Source: Sthenelais limicola (Eukaryota > Annelida > Polychaeta > Phyllodocida > Sigalionidae). From it: 64,000 bases of DNA. The notes below the pieces were generated by a model, which was not told where the DNA came from, made no database searches, and saw only the letters and a list, made by a program, of their open reading frames with translations. Of the stretch, positions 1-11,516 are shown in pieces. Location: NCBI GenBank assembly GCA_942159475.1, contig OW804098.1:6362383-6426382 (forward strand), given 5' to 3'. The position numbers and the translations under genes are program-made. Within the stretch, counting starts at the first letter, position 1; the number at the start of each line of letters is the position of its first letter.

Positions 1-11
1 ACAAAATTTAC

Positions 12-233
12 CTATTTCTTTGCTTATGTGAAGTACAGTACTGAAGACATTATTAGAGAAGTCGACCCTGAGGTCCAGGATCTGTAGGTCAGGGAGCTGT
101 ATGAGCAGGGTCTTGTGCATGGGTGTGAATAGTAGCCGCGCGTCTGCCTGTACGCCGTACTGGTCCAGCGTCCAACGCGTTCGCGTCAACCATGCGTTCT
201 TGTGAGGCCACCAGAGGGCATGGTCTGACCAGT
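12..233 (-). CDS. FERMT: Kindlin (fermitin) coding exon 2, F0 domain
   Basis: Read on the minus strand this exon has a good acceptor (GCTGCAG before 233) and a donor (GGTAAAT, GT at 11-10). It encodes a peptide starting W-S-D-H-A-L-W-W, followed by [10 protein letters not shown] and F-T-P-M-H-K, the signature of the kindlin N-terminus. Kindlins are FERM-domain adaptors that bind integrin beta tails and activate integrins at adhesions; the F0 domain is ubiquitin-like and contributes to membrane binding. The exon is 222 bp. Its first two bases complete an Asp codon begun by exon 1, and it ends in phase 1, so the gene continues beyond the left edge of the window. Identity comes from recognised family motifs, not a database search. 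Confidence 0.9.
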
Positions 234-270
234 CTGCAGCAACACCTGGTGGCAGAAACAAGAAGTAGTG

Positions 271-620
271 AATAGGGGAGTTGCATGTCTCACTGTGCAT
301 GCCTGTCACAGTGCATGCTGGGACGGATTCCGTTCAGGTCTGATACACAAATATTTAGCAACATTTTTATCAAAAATTGCAAAAGTGTTTTCACCAATAT
401 CATAGCTTGTCTAAATGATCAATGAAAACCAAATGCATGATGGGAAAGATGAAGTCTTGTGTCATGGAAACATGTAAAAACACAGGGATATTGACGTTAG
501 AGCACTGATAATATCCCAGGCTGAACATGACATGTTTTCTTTAGATATTATACTGTACCATTACTCCCATAATTCCATGCGAATCAAGATTCAAAATGGC
601 GGCTATGCAAATCCCCTATT
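271..620. mobile_element. MITE family B, copy 1 (AATAGGGGA termini)
   Basis: About 350 bp bounded by inverted termini AATAGGGGAGTTGCAT and ATGCAAATCCCCTATT. The interior is shared with the copies at 6555, 34025 and 48862, including a conserved GCATGATGGGA block and a right end reading AAAATGGCGGCTATGCAAAT. No ORF. The superfamily is not clear because no convincing target duplication is visible. Confidence 0.75.
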
Positions 621-629
621 ACCAAACTG

Positions 630-2230
630 TTATGTAAAAGGATGTTTGTTGTGGGAAACTGCTAACTGTATGGAAGGGTGCAAATTACCGATGGGTTGAT
701 TTTGAGTTGGTAGAAAAAAAAGACTTGTTGAGGAATGATGCTTTTTCACTTTTTATTTTTTCTGGACTATAATATGGCCAACGTTTCAACACTTGCGTGC
801 CTTCTTATGTGAAAAGTTAGATTGTAGAGAATTGTTTAGAGGCTGGGGGGCAGGGGAACAGAGCACATGTGTACAAGGGTTAGATTTTCAGAAAATGTAC
901 AATTGGCAGCTGTACATATTTAGTAAATTCTGCAAAATTAGGCTGCAATTTCGTCAATACAAGGTAAATTCTAGAATATTCGGCATGGCATTGATTCTAG
1001 CAATCTGTTTGGTGAGGTTGAACTGTATTCTGAACTGTATTTTTGTCTGAAATTTGGCTTATTTGAGAGGATTAACGAAGGTGAATTGTACATTTTCTGT
1101 GGACTTGACCCACAAGTAGGTGGAAGCAGCCACCAGGAGCCGCCGCAGGCATGATGCTCAGAGTGTATTCTATAAATGAGGTTTAGTTCAACATCAGCAC
1201 TCAGTGTTCTAATGTATTGATTAAAAAGATCTGTTTATGTTGAAGTGTATTTTGAACCGCATTCTTGTCTGACATTTGGGTTATTTGAGGTGATTGGTGA
1301 AGGCTAATTGTGTTGAAGGCTAATTGTGACCCTTAATTCGCGAAAAAAAATCAATACCACTTGTTATTTATTCATAAATTTCTATGTTTTGACACTTCAA
1401 CTTGTCAAGTTCAGTCTCTATGAAATGTGCATGGTTAATTATTGCAAATTCCTCAAAGAAGTACTGGAATGAAACACACACCATCCTTATACATACTCCG
1501 AACTATACTCATAACAATAAATAGCATCAGAGTAAGTCAGAACATAAACAGCCATGTTAAAGGCCATTATGCGGTTTGATTCTTGGCTGAGAACCATCAT
1601 GTATACTGTCGAGCAGATTTATGGAACTAGGGCTCTCTGAGTATAAGGATTGAATGGCGATGATTAAATCCCATACATCAATTCTCTACAATGTAATAAC
1701 TATTAACTGGTATTATATCTATCATCACAGAAATATTGGGGCAACAAATACAAATCTTATTTGATATAGGAGAGCTCTACCCGACCTGATAAGCATAAAT
1801 ATTTACTATTGCACTAAACCAATGGAAGACTAAATCTTTAGTTTTATACCATCATGCGACCTAGTTAGTTTATACCAATAAATAAACAACAGTTCAATAA
1901 ACGAACCAGAAGCCATTCACATTGACAAACTAATTACATCTGACACTTTAATTGTGGGGCCAACGACTTGTGGACATGTTTATAACGGTAACTTTAGACT
2001 TGTAAGGTTGCCGAACACAAATAACTTTATCTCACTATCTACTCTCTATGGCTTTCTACTGGAGCTTGCTTCTCCTATTTTTCCTTAATCAGTCCTACGG
2101 AATTATGTCATAGCCTACTCTGTAAGATATTTTACCCGACTCTTGTAAGTTCTTATAATTTGTCTTTCTTATATATTAATTCTTAAAATATAAGCCATAA
2201 TGTCAACAAGAATTCTTTATTAAACTGTAA
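630..2230. other. Kindlin intron sequence outside mapped MITEs
   Basis: Apart from the family A MITE at 877-1111, I see no gene, RNA or strong repeat boundary here. Around 1200-1300 there are short blurred echoes of the family A right half (TTATTTGAGG, GTGAAGG), suggesting an older damaged copy. Confidence 0.5.
877..1111 (+). mobile_element. MITE family A copy (GGGTCAG ends)
   Basis: First of about 17 full or partial copies in this window of a roughly 235-bp non-autonomous element. The consensus starts GGGTCAGATTTTCAGAAAAT, continues GTACAATTGGCAGC, and ends with GTACATTTTCTGAAAATC followed by TGACCC, giving an inverted repeat of about 28 bp. Here the ends are diverged (GGGTTAG, TTGACCC). 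The flanks are ACAA at 873-876 and 1112-1115, a clean 4-bp target duplication. Nothing is encoded; the open frames seen inside are incidental. Confidence 0.85.
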
Positions 2231-2400
2231 ACTATTGCAAGAAGCCAACTAGCAGTCTATGACTGAGTTGGTAGTGTTTCTTGCCTATACCACATTTGTA
2301 AAAATCAAGAGAAGAGACCGAAAACCTCCCGTCCGCTGGAGACTCTTCTTCAACAGCGATCCTTGATCAATAAAAATGTTTTCTAAATCTAAATCTAAAT
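2230..2400 (+). mobile_element. 3' end of an old retroelement with short tandem tail
   Basis: The sequence ends AATAAAAATGTTTTCTAAATC followed by repeated TCTAAA units. An AATAAA-like signal followed by a short microsatellite tail is typical of the 3' end of CR1/L2-type LINEs or SINEs that use them. No coding remnant is evident, so the family is unknown. Confidence 0.35.
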
Positions 2401-2644
2401 TCACTTTTGGACAATTCTGGAGTATGTCATTTCTAACAGTGGTGCTGTGTACAAAGTGTAATATGCTAAACGCTATTGTTGTACGATGTTTTATCAGTCT
2501 CTACCTCCTTCATCTTATATATAATTGAATGTCTTTCAATAGTTGTGGTGTAGTGTACTGCCATCAAGTTACTTTTTTTCTGAGACACTCAGAGAGAGTA
2601 GGCAACAAGACTTGAATGTGTTTAATGTCCTCTTTTTTAGGGGG

Positions 2645-2648
<4 letters not shown>

Positions 2649-2674
<26 letters not shown>
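2649..2674. repeat. Poly(T) tract
   Basis: An uninterrupted run of about 24 T in the first coding intron of the kindlin gene, possibly the poly(A) tail of a minus-strand retroinsertion. Confidence 0.7.
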
Positions 2675-2676
<2 letters not shown>

Positions 2677-2746
2677 CAACACCAAATTTTTATTCCACAA
2701 TTTAACAGTTGGTCTTTTGATTTATAATTAAATCCTTACTACTTAC

Positions 2747-2885
2747 CTAGGTCTTCCACTAGTCTGAACATGACACCACCAATGTGTAAGTCTCCTCGTA
2801 CTCTCAGTGTTTTCTCTACTTCTCGGTCGGTGACAGCGATGGACAGCTCCCACGAGCCATCCACCGGCTTGCCATCAGCCATCAT
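2747..2885 (-). CDS. FERMT: Kindlin coding exon 1 with start codon
   Basis: The minus strand has two adjacent ATGs at 2885-2883 and 2882-2880, preceded in frame by a TAG, so translation must start here. The 46 codons contain D-G-S-W-E-L-S and [12 protein letters not shown], matching the beginning of kindlins. The exon ends in phase 1 at a consensus donor (GGTAAGT). Joined to the exon at 12-233 it gives E-D-L-D-W-S-D-H, as expected for the family, across an intron of about 2.5 kb. A 5' UTR portion runs to a TTATTTCAG acceptor, so the exon probably starts at 2939. The remaining domains (F1, F2 with PH insert, F3) must lie beyond the left edge. Confidence 0.9.
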
Positions 2886-2991
2886 CCTGACGGACGACTA
2901 GATGGACCCAGCAACCAGGGTCTACTCACAAAACTAACCCTGAAATAACAAATTAAGATAATTAATGATAATAATAATACAGATTGGAGTG

Positions 2992-3245
2992 GATTGGTTG
3001 CTTTACGCCCTTATCAACACATTTAAGATGGTTATATCAAGGGAGGGAGAGCTGAGAGGGAGTGAGTGAGTGAGATTGGTTGCTTTATGCCCTTATCAAC
3101 ACATTAAACATGGTTATATCAAGGGCGGGAGACCTGAGAGGAACGCAGTTTATGATCATACCCAGGAAATAGAGATAGAGAGGTAGGGAGAGAGAGACAG
3201 AAAAGAGACAGAAAGGCACTTTATGGTCTTACCCCAGACCATTAA
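2992..3245. repeat. Family E repeat (TTGGTTGCTTTACGCCC)
   Basis: A repeat reading TTGGTTGCTTTACGCCCTTA, then CAACACATTTAA, ATGGTTATATCAAGGG, GGAGAGCTGAGAGG, a purine-rich GAGA stretch, and ending AAGGCACTTTATGGTC. The first 70 bp occur twice in tandem here. The same unit occurs at 13371-13545 and, inverted, at 52168-53512, where its end has expanded into a long array. No coding content. Confidence 0.75.
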
Positions 3246-3259
3246 TTGGTACAGTATAT

Positions 3260-3494
3260 GGGTAAGATTTTCAGAAAATGTACAATTGGCAGCTCTACAC
3301 ATTTAGTAAATTCTGCTAAATTAGACAGAGAAATGGCCAATACTAGGTATAGCTGAGTGTACTTGATATTGTATTGATTATAAGTATCAGTTCTGTTAGG
3401 TTAAACTGCATTTTGAAGCTGATTTTTGTCTTAAATGTGGGTTATTTGAGAGGATTGGTGAAGGTGAATTGTACATTTTCTGAAAATCTGACCC
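3260..3494 (+). mobile_element. MITE family A copy
   Basis: 235 bp with well-preserved ends (GGGTAAGATTTTCAGAAAAT at left, TGAAAATCTGACCC at right), flanked by ATAT on both sides. Same orientation as the copy at 877. Confidence 0.9.
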
Positions 3495-3704
3495 ATATAA
3501 TTGCTTGTAACACAATATTAAGACGGTGTCGACCTTTGCGAGGCCTTGGATGTTTTAGCGAGTAGGTCCAATTACTCAGCAGGCCCCATAGTAGGATTCT
3601 ACTTCAGTCCAATATCTTGCCATAGCAAAGCGTAATAAAGGGTAATAAAGTAAGTTTTCCGGCATTTATTACAGTTTACGCTTTTTGATTGCTCAGTTTT
3701 CCTA

Positions 3705-3742
3705 CCCCCCCCCCCCCCCCCCCCACACACACACAAACACAT
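3705..3742. repeat. Poly(C) followed by (AC)n
   Basis: A run of about 19 C followed by ACACACACAC and AAACACATAC. Simple-sequence DNA in kindlin intron 1. Confidence 0.9.
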
Positions 3743-4187
3743 ACTCCTATCACACACCTATTCCTCTTTGGGGCATGGCATTAGCCGATGATCATTGGAG
3801 GTTAACAACCTCAGGTACAGGTGTATTGATTAGGCAAACAAAAATATTAGGAGTGTTTCTGTTTTAAACAAGAGAAATCTTTTCATTCAAGACACAGTCT
3901 GAAGTCACGCAGGGATATGATAAGTATTTTTTTATATTTTTTTATTCTTACTACTATTTAGGCCATTAATAAAAGCAATGAAGCTTTTTCCAGTTTAAGA
4001 CTATGTTGCCTCCGCTGTAATTAACTCTTGGAAGTCGAATTTTAGTGAACAGTAGAGTAAGGTTTTTCTAGGTTGGGCAGGTGAACCGGAAATATGTTTG
4101 GCCTTAGGAGAGTTGGGAGAATTTGGCCTTAGGAGAGTTGGGAGAATATATATCTCCAACACATGTTCCCTTTTGAGTTTCATATAT

Positions 4188-4424
4188 GGGTCAGATTTTC
4201 AGAAAATGTACAATTGGCAGCTGTACACATTTAGTAAATTCTGCCAAAATAAGACTGAAATTTGGTCAATACTAGGTAAATTCGAGTATATTCGGCATTG
4301 CATTGATTCTAGCAGTCCGTTTGGTTAGGTTTAACTGTATTTTGAATTTTATTTTCGTCTGAAATTTGGGTTATTTGAGAGGATTGGTGATGGTGAATTG
4401 TACATTTTCTCAAAGTCCTGACCC
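4188..4424 (+). mobile_element. MITE family A copy, flanked by a longer direct repeat
   Basis: 237 bp, GGGTCAGATTTTCAGAAAAT to TCCTGACCC, with ATAT on both sides. A diverged repeat of about 30 bp (ATATCTCCAACACATGTTCC at 4149 and ATATCTCCAACATATGTTCT at 4427) brackets the whole element, longer than a transposition duplication should be. Confidence 0.9.
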
Positions 4425-4820
4425 ATATATCTCCAACATATGTTCTCTTTTGAATTGAAATTCATCTCGGAACAAGGAAGTCTCTTATAAAAAGCAGGAC
4501 TACTCTCAAGTCCTCCATGACTCTCCTGAGGGCCTACATTTACTATGGATTTAGACATTAAAATCTACTCCATTCCCAGAAACATCAATCTCTTAGAGAG
4601 ATTTGAGAAGGAAAAACACACATCTAACAAAGCCATGAGTAGTAAGACGTTCTAGATACGAGTGCACGAGAAATAAAGAGTTCCAGACGGCCTCAGAAGT
4701 AGGGAAAAAACTGCTCGTAACTTCTAGTCCCTCGACACCTCCATCAAAGGCAATCACTGCATGTAAAAAGCTGTCAGAGTAAGGAGTTCCCCATCCCAGA
4801 TTAAAGCAAGAAATAAAGAT

Positions 4821-5036
4821 CAGTCTAGGCCCAAAGTTGAGAGATTCCCTTCAAACGGAGGGAAAGCCACTCGCCTCAAACCGCAAAGTGCCATTAATAT
4901 TATAATTCCATTAAGACCGCAAAATGTCATTATATTCCCATTAAAACGCCGAGTCCTAGGCCAGAAAACTGATTAGTAGGGTGTTCAATCACTGACATAC
5001 CATTCTCATCTGATCTGAGGGTTTGGACCTAAAGTG
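4821..5036. mobile_element. MITE family D copy 1 (CAGTCTAGGCCC termini)
   Basis: About 216 bp with imperfect inverted ends, CAGTCTAGGCCCAAA and TTTGGACCTAAAGTG. AGAT flanks it on both sides (4817-4820, 5037-5040). The same sequence occurs at 11781-11987, with shared internal blocks CTCGCCTCAAAC and CCATTAAAACGCCGAG. Non-coding. Confidence 0.65.
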
Positions 5037-5440
5037 AGATGGAAATGTGGTTCTAAATTTAAAGGCTGTATTCCCGGCTACATCATACATGAAGATGAAA
5101 AATAAAATTTTCGCCAGTATCTGTTGGTCCTAATATCACTAATCTCCGCTCCTCGATGCTGGAGGAGGATAATTAAATTGGAATAAATTAAGGGAATGTT
5201 TTGCACTCGGCAATCTGGAAACATGTAATCTCTGGATAAACATAATATTTTCTCTGGGTTCATCCTTAATATCCGTAGCAATTCGAAACTGGAAATATAT
5301 ATTTATTTGATTTGATTCATAGCCTGGAGGTCAAAGATAATATGGTCTTATAGCGTTCCCATTACTAAACATGCCAGAACCTACCAAATCCTGACGAAAA
5401 TCGTACCTAAGAAAATATAAAACTATATACGGTAGCCATT

Positions 5441-5566
5441 CAGTCAGGTCCAGGCGGCCACATTCCACATCCAGCGATAAGCTTAACCACAAGGCTAAGA
5501 CTAAGGCTAAAAGTATTAATGACCCCTAAAACTTAGGGGTCCAAAACTGCCTTCTGAACCTGACTG
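5441..5566. mobile_element. MITE family C copy 1 (CAGTCAGGTCCAG termini)
   Basis: A 126-bp element with inverted ends CAGTCAGGTCCAG and CTGAACCTGACTG, flanked by CATT on both sides (5437-5440, 5567-5570). Near the right end is a hairpin, GACCCCTAAAACTTAGGGGTC without its first base, 21 bp in all. A second copy lies at 6404-6543. Confidence 0.8.
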
Positions 5567-5570
5567 CATT

Positions 5571-6403
5571 ATAAATCATGGGACTATATTTGAAACATGA
5601 AATTTACGGTAGAAAAATTAAAGGAAAATAAAGTCCAAATTACATGTGATAATCGGTTGCCTTCAAACCTCAACCAAACTGACAACACAGGGATATATGA
5701 TGGTTAACACAGTAAAGAAATCTCAACTAGTAACCGTGAGACAGTTTTAATTCCATTCACGGTGATTTCATCAGATCAAAGGAACTTGTCTGAAGTTGAG
5801 GTAATATGTTCAGGTATAATCAGCTCAGGGTATGGCATTGAACCATCGATTGTCGCTACCTACAATCATCTAGGACAAGTATGACAAGGACTAATGTGAC
5901 AATGACAAAATTGATATTTTTCAGAGGTGTTTTCCACAAGATCTTTTTGTATGAATGTTCTTATATTTGGGATATGTATTGCGTTTAGGTTGCATATATC
6001 TATAGCGCTTTTAGTTGTATAAATATGTAACACATTTCAGGACTAGTATAAATCTTTGCGTTTCTAAGGTCATCGTAAAAGCTACTTTACTAGTAAGTGT
6101 CCACCCAGAAATAACACAATAGAAGTTATTATTAGATTTTCTTAAAGTTAGAATTGCTGGAATCCATCTTAATCTTTTTAAAAATGATGGCATCCCAAAT
6201 CCTTTAATTTTGCGACTTGACACTCACTATTCAGTGACCCATCACAAATACAAGGGCGTCATTATTTGTGTAATCTCTCTTTATACATTACCTTAGTCAT
6301 TGGGTGATCAATAGGACTTATAGTATTTGATTGAGGTATTGACACGGAACCCAGTGATAGTGTATGACTAATATATGCCTCTCTATAACAGACACACGTG
6401 AGA
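5571..6403. other. Unassigned kindlin intron sequence
   Basis: No gene, RNA or repeat boundary recognised. The open frame on the minus strand at 6011-6223 has no similarity I recognise and lies within a spliced-out intron. Confidence 0.5.
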
Positions 6404-6543
6404 CAGTCCTGTCCTGAAGGCCACATTCCTCAACTCCACATCCACATCCAGTGATAAGCTTAACCACAAGGCTAAGACTAAGGCTAAAAGCGTTAATGAC
6501 CCCTAAAACTTAGGGGTCCAAAACTGCCTTCTGGACCTGACTG
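6404..6543. mobile_element. MITE family C copy 2
   Basis: 140 bp, CAGTCCTGTCCTG to CTGGACCTGACTG, sharing GATAAGCTTAACCACAAGGC and the terminal hairpin with the copy at 5441. The left end is more diverged and no target duplication is clear. Confidence 0.75.
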
Positions 6544-6554
6544 AAGACTGGGCA

Positions 6555-6902
6555 CAATAGGGGAGTTGTATGTGCCACTGCGCATGTCTCTACAATGATG
6601 CACCCTGGGATGGATTTTGTTGAAATCTGACATACAAATATGGCATACAAATATGTAGTTGAAATCTGATTTAAAAACATGTAGCAACATTTCTATCAAA
6701 AATTTCAAGAATGTTTTCACAAATATCTGAGCTTGATCTTGAATGCATGATGGGAAAGATGGGGACTTGTGTGGAAACATGTATAGCACATGGATATTGA
6801 CATTAGAGAATTGATAAATAGTCCATGCTGAACATGGCATGTTTTCTATAGTTGTTAGACTGTACCATTAGTCCAATAATTCCATGCGAATCTAGATTCT
6901 AG
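6555..6902. mobile_element. MITE family B copy 2 (right end lost)
   Basis: Starts CAATAGGGGAGTTGTATGTG only 11 bp after the family C copy and follows the family B interior to CCATGCGAATCTAGATTC, where similarity stops. The ATGCAAATCCCC terminus is missing. Confidence 0.75.
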
Positions 6903-6944
6903 AAATTCGGTTAAATCAGCCTCACAGATCATCATCATTATCAG

Positions 6945-7112
6945 GCTGAAAAATGATGATCTTTTTGTATCTGAGTATATTTGGTATCGCATTGATTAAA
7001 AAGCATCAGTTCTGTTATGTTAAACTGCATTTTGAAGCTCATTTTTGTCTCAAATGTGGATTATTTGAGAGGATTGGGGAAGGCGAATTTTCTGAAAATC
7101 TGACCCATGAGA
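6945..7112 (+). mobile_element. Partial MITE family A copy
   Basis: Contains the middle and right half of family A (TATCTGAGTATATTTGGTAT, GGATTATTTGAGAGGATTGG) and ends TTTTCTGAAAATCTGACCC. The left terminus is absent. Confidence 0.75.
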
Positions 7113-7409
7113 TAACTAGACCTTCCCATGATGAAAAGTCTTTATTTGAAAGTCAATAATTATCTTGTTTCATCCTGTTACAGTCTAGGTTCAGAGCCTC
7201 TTAGATTAGATAAGAATGGCATGTCAGTGATTGGACGCCTACTGCGCTAATCACTTTCCTGGCCCTGGAGTAGGCGTCTTAATGGGATTGAAAGCAGGTG
7301 ATCCTCGTCAAGCAGAGAGGGCAAAGGTCACTTATGTGTATGTTCCTGCTTACATAAAATACACAAAAAATAAACATCCATCTTTATCCAATATCAGATT
7401 TGAGCATAT

Positions 7410-7646
7410 GGGTCAGATTTTCAAAAAATGTACAATTGGCAGATAAACACATTTAGTAAATTCTACTAAATTAGACCGGACAATCGTCAATACTACTGTT
7501 ATATCTGAGTATATTTAGTGTTGCCTTGATTCAAACAATCTGTTAGGTTATCTTGAACTGTATTTTGAACCTGATTTTTGTCTTTAATTTGGGATATTTG
7601 AGAGGATTGGTGAAGGCGAATTGTATATTTTCTGGAAATCTTATCC
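7410..7646 (+). mobile_element. MITE family A copy
   Basis: 237 bp, GGGTCAGATTTTCAAAAAAT to GGAAATCTTATCC, flanked by ATAT. Confidence 0.85.
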
Positions 7647-8269
7647 ATATGGAGTATTCAGTAATAGGATTAGTACCTAGTCCCTCAGCCTATCTCGATA
7701 CTAGCGCACATCATGATGATCATGATCAGGCTGGACCCAGCCCGGACTCGGGTCGGTTCCATGCAAGTGACTCATATATGATAAGACCTTTTTTAAGATT
7801 GTGTGTTCCAAACAATAAAAACCAAAAGCTCGCACAATTCTAATTGAGTAGTTTTCTAATAATATGTTTGGGTCGATAACCTTTAATCTATTCTAATTAA
7901 GTATTACTGCCGTAACATAGTAGCAGTAAAACATTTTGTAATTGTAATGATCGATAATGTGTAACATCTAGTATAAAATGCTTGTATATTATGCCATTAT
8001 TATTGTTTCGGGCAAGTCAGAAGATCTATTCTTAGAGACTTTTGTGCAAATCTGTATATTGTTATGGAATAATAATTCAATATATTATTATATAATTACA
8101 TCAAATTGTGATTTCCGTTTTCCTGTTTACAAAATGCTGCATTGATGAATAGATGACGTCACGGGACGCACCAGCATTATTAATCGCTTCCGGCCATGTT
8201 GTGCATCAAGTATAAGCTATATCACATTTCCACAGGTTCAACGTGGGTGCGAGCATACTGGGTCCCAGT

Positions 8270-8420
8270 GTGAGAAAATGTACAATTCACCTTCAATAAT
8301 CCTCTTGAAAATAACCCACATTTAACACAGAAAAGATGTTCAGAATACAGTTCAACCCATGATATTTTATAGCTGAACTTATTGTCTTTTAATCAGCAGC
8401 GCAATACCAAATATTATACA
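8270..8420 (-). mobile_element. Truncated MITE family A copy
   Basis: Starts GAGAAAATGTACAATTCACC and runs in reverse orientation through the first half of the element, losing similarity shortly before the next copy at 8427. The GGGTC terminus is missing. Confidence 0.65.
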
Positions 8421-8426
8421 CATAAT

Positions 8427-8651
8427 GGGTCATTTTACAGAAAATGTACAATTCACCTACACCAATCCTCTCAAATAACCCACATTTAAGACAAAAAAGA
8501 TCTTCAAAATGCAGTTTAACATAACAAAACTGATAAATGCGATACCAAATATACTCAGATATACCCGGTATTCTTCATTTTTCAGCCTAATTTTGGAGAA
8601 TTTCCTAAATGTGTAGGGCTGCTAATTGTACATTTTCTGAAAATCTGACCC
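8427..8651 (-). mobile_element. MITE family A copy
   Basis: 225 bp, GGGTCATTTTACAGAAAATG to TGAAAATCTGACCC, in reverse orientation. The flanks (TAAT, ATAT) do not match. Confidence 0.85.
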
Positions 8652-8694
8652 ATATATACAGAATTTATTTTCCCCTTTTCAGCTTGACTAGACA

Positions 8695-8752
8695 CAATTT
8701 GCTGAATGTGTAGAGCTGCCGAGTGTACACGTTCTGCCGCCCAGACCCATTT
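8695..8752 (-). mobile_element. MITE family A end fragment
   Basis: Only the GCTGAATGTGTAGAGCTGCC...GACCC end survives, about 45 bp after the copy at 8427-8651. Confidence 0.55.
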
Positions 8753-8891
8753 ATGGAGGAGTGTAACATAGCTAAGTGAAGCATGATTGTGGGTTAATGT
8801 TTTCCATCGCCCTGTCGAGCCATACACACAATATTGCATCACTCAACGCTCTGACACTCTCTTAAAGCAGTGGTACACATAATTTACATAC

Positions 8892-9130
8892 GGGTCAGAA
8901 TTTCAGAAAATGTACAATTCACCTTCACCAATCCTTTCAAATGACCCTAATTTAAGAGAAAAGTGATGTTCAAAATACGGTTATAGAATAACGCAATGAA
9001 AGAGATGTTTTATCAACACAACGCCAGAGATACTCTGATATACCCATTATTCATAATTTTTCAGTCTGATTTAGCAGAATTTACCAAACTTGTAGAGCTG
9101 CTGATTGTACATTTTCTGCAAATATGACCC
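8892..9130 (-). mobile_element. MITE family A copy with 4-bp target duplication
   Basis: 239 bp, GGGTCAGAATTTCAGAAAAT to GCAAATATGACCC, flanked by ATAC at 8888-8891 and 9131-9134. Confidence 0.9.
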
Positions 9131-11480
9131 ATACAAACAAATCTGTTTCATGGTCTATTTATTCCCAACACATAGGCTCAGAGTTGAGAGTCCCTCTGAA
9201 CAAGCCAATTCACGGTTCCGACTGCGCATGTCTCAAAAGCACTTCCGCACAGGTCGCGCGGGATAAACAAAAGCCTGAGAATGGCCGCCTACCATAGAGA
9301 GGGGTCTACCGGGGTTTTAAATTGATGTTTAAACTAAATTAGATTGATAATTTGTGAGATGGGAGACTGAAGCAAGAGTAGTCTAACATGGGAAGATGGA
9401 ATCAGATCATATTTGGTACTTGCACTCTTATAATTTCGTAGAAATAACTGAATTACCGTAGCCACACACTTGTTTACATTTCGGCTGATCTTAAGCATGA
9501 AGCCAAGTCCATGGCACATGGTAAATACTAGCCAAATCCACCCGGAGAAATACAAAAAAACACTGTGATTTAAAAGAATACTTTATTTGAAAGCCAGATT
9601 GCTAGTGAGAAGTATTTCCATCAAGAAACCACAGAGTAATTCATGATTATCTGTGATCGGACAGGAGACCGGGTGGTCCCGTCCTTGCTGGGCTTGCCTG
9701 CCTATGAGGGAGGGCCGTCGGGGGTCTTGCGTCTAGGCGGCCCACCCCTCCCCACGCTCACAAAGACATGACGTGAAAACAGAGGTTAAAATGCATGACA
9801 GGCTTCAATTGTTAGGTGTCAGCCTTAGAAACCACCAAAGAAGTAATTATAATCGTATTATAGAATTTAATTTCAAGGATCTGGTACTTTAATCATCAGT
9901 ACAAAACCTCATTACCCAGGGCGAGTCCTAGGCCTCCCCGTGCTCGGAAAAATAATGTGAAAACAGCTGTTTGGATGAATGACATCTCTCAATTCTTAGT
10001 TGTTTTTGAAGGAAATCAACTAAGCAGTGGTGATGACCATGATTTAAAATTCCATTCTATTTAGAACTTTAATGATCGCCACAAAACATGATCGGCGTGT
10101 GGGCGATAATAAGGGTATACATTGGTCGGCCTGCTCTTGTTTATCACGCGGCAATCCCATGATGCACCGCGAGGCTGAGACCGTGAACTAGCTTACTAAG
10201 GAAAAGCCTCTTGCTCCAAACCGCAAAATTATCCATTTCGGGGAATACCAGAATATATTATGGCTCTCTTCATCTTGAACAATAGGAAATCCTCGATGGA
10301 ATTGAAAATGTTAGTATAGCAAAGATCATATGTATATAGAGAGGCTAACAAATGAGACAATTATTCATTTTTTTTACCCCAGATTGCCACCGTAAAAACC
10401 ACAAAAATAATGACAATTTCTAAAATTTGAAGTCACATATTTATGCAATACCAATTTTTCTTTCATTTTCAGTAATCAAATCTTCCCTAGGAAACAAAGA
10501 ATTAAATTGACAACAATAGTTTGGGACGATTTAGCTGGGTATGTAGCATTAAGAGATAAACCAGGATGAGACATAAGGTTGGGTAAGAGGAGACGGTAAT
10601 CAGTGTGTATCCTGATACCGCCACATTCATACACTCCAACGTAACCACTCAATCCTCTATTATCAACATAAATCCAACAAATTACATCTTAGTCCCTCTT
10701 GTTGTTGTGTGATTCATTTGGAGGTGCATCCTGTGTATTATTCGCATTGATCTTTTTCAGTAGTTATTAATTTAAATAATCTTTATTCAATATATTATAA
10801 ATATTCCACATATTTGTACTTTTTCAGTGAATTTTTCATAAGAAGCCGTTAACGGTTTTCAATAAATTTGTCTTCGTAAATTTTTACAATTTTGATTCAT
10901 TTCGAATTTCGAAATGCTAGGGCAAAATAATTGATCTCTGCTTTAAAACCCGCCCAATATGTCATACTCAATGAATCGTGTAGATGCTCAATTGAAAAGA
11001 AAATATAAACGGTATATATTGCTTGATATAAGAAAATGATAACCTCACATGATGGTATCTATTTGAATCAGGGTCGGGTCATTGCAAAAGAGTGAATTAT
11101 TATTTAGGGCTTCTAAATATTACCAACACAGAATATTCTATAATGATATAAAGACAAACAATTTGATGCTGGAAGTAAAAATTAGATTTTGAGAATTTTT
11201 ATCCATCAGATTAGGAAATTTCTGAAGGTTATCTGGGGAAATTTGAAATTATTGGGAAGTTTCCAAAAGTACTTATTTGAGTAGAAACACTGCAGACTGG
11301 CTGCATCCCTGCTGCCGGAATGACTCAGGATATGTAGTTAATAGTAGGAAGTAATGGCACGTCACTGTATTGTATGATCAGAGAGGCGAAGAATACAGAG
11401 TGATTGAGTAAGACAGAGCGGCCGGCAGAGCTATTCTTTCACCTCTTATACATGCCTCTCATACTCTACCTATTATTCAT
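9131..11480. other. Intron stretch with a diverged tandem duplication
   Basis: About 9724-9910 and 9925-10090 are diverged copies of one another, sharing GTGAAAACAG near their start and ACTTTAAT-C-TC-G-ACAAAAC near their end. The rest (10100-11480) is AT-rich with no recognised feature. Confidence 0.45.
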
Positions 11481-11488
11481 TATGAACC

Positions 11489-11516
11489 GGGGGGAGGGAG
11501 GGGGAGGGGGGAGTCT
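11489..11516 (+). repeat. G-run cluster, quadruplex-prone
   Basis: Four G-runs separated by single A residues (GGGGGGAGGGAGGGGGAGGG and onward) meet the simple four-run criterion for a G-quadruplex. Function unknown. Confidence 0.7.

Noticed and set aside
89..286. 65-codon minus-strand ORF starting at 286
   Set aside because: It is a shadow of the kindlin exon read in the wrong frame and runs over the splice acceptor.
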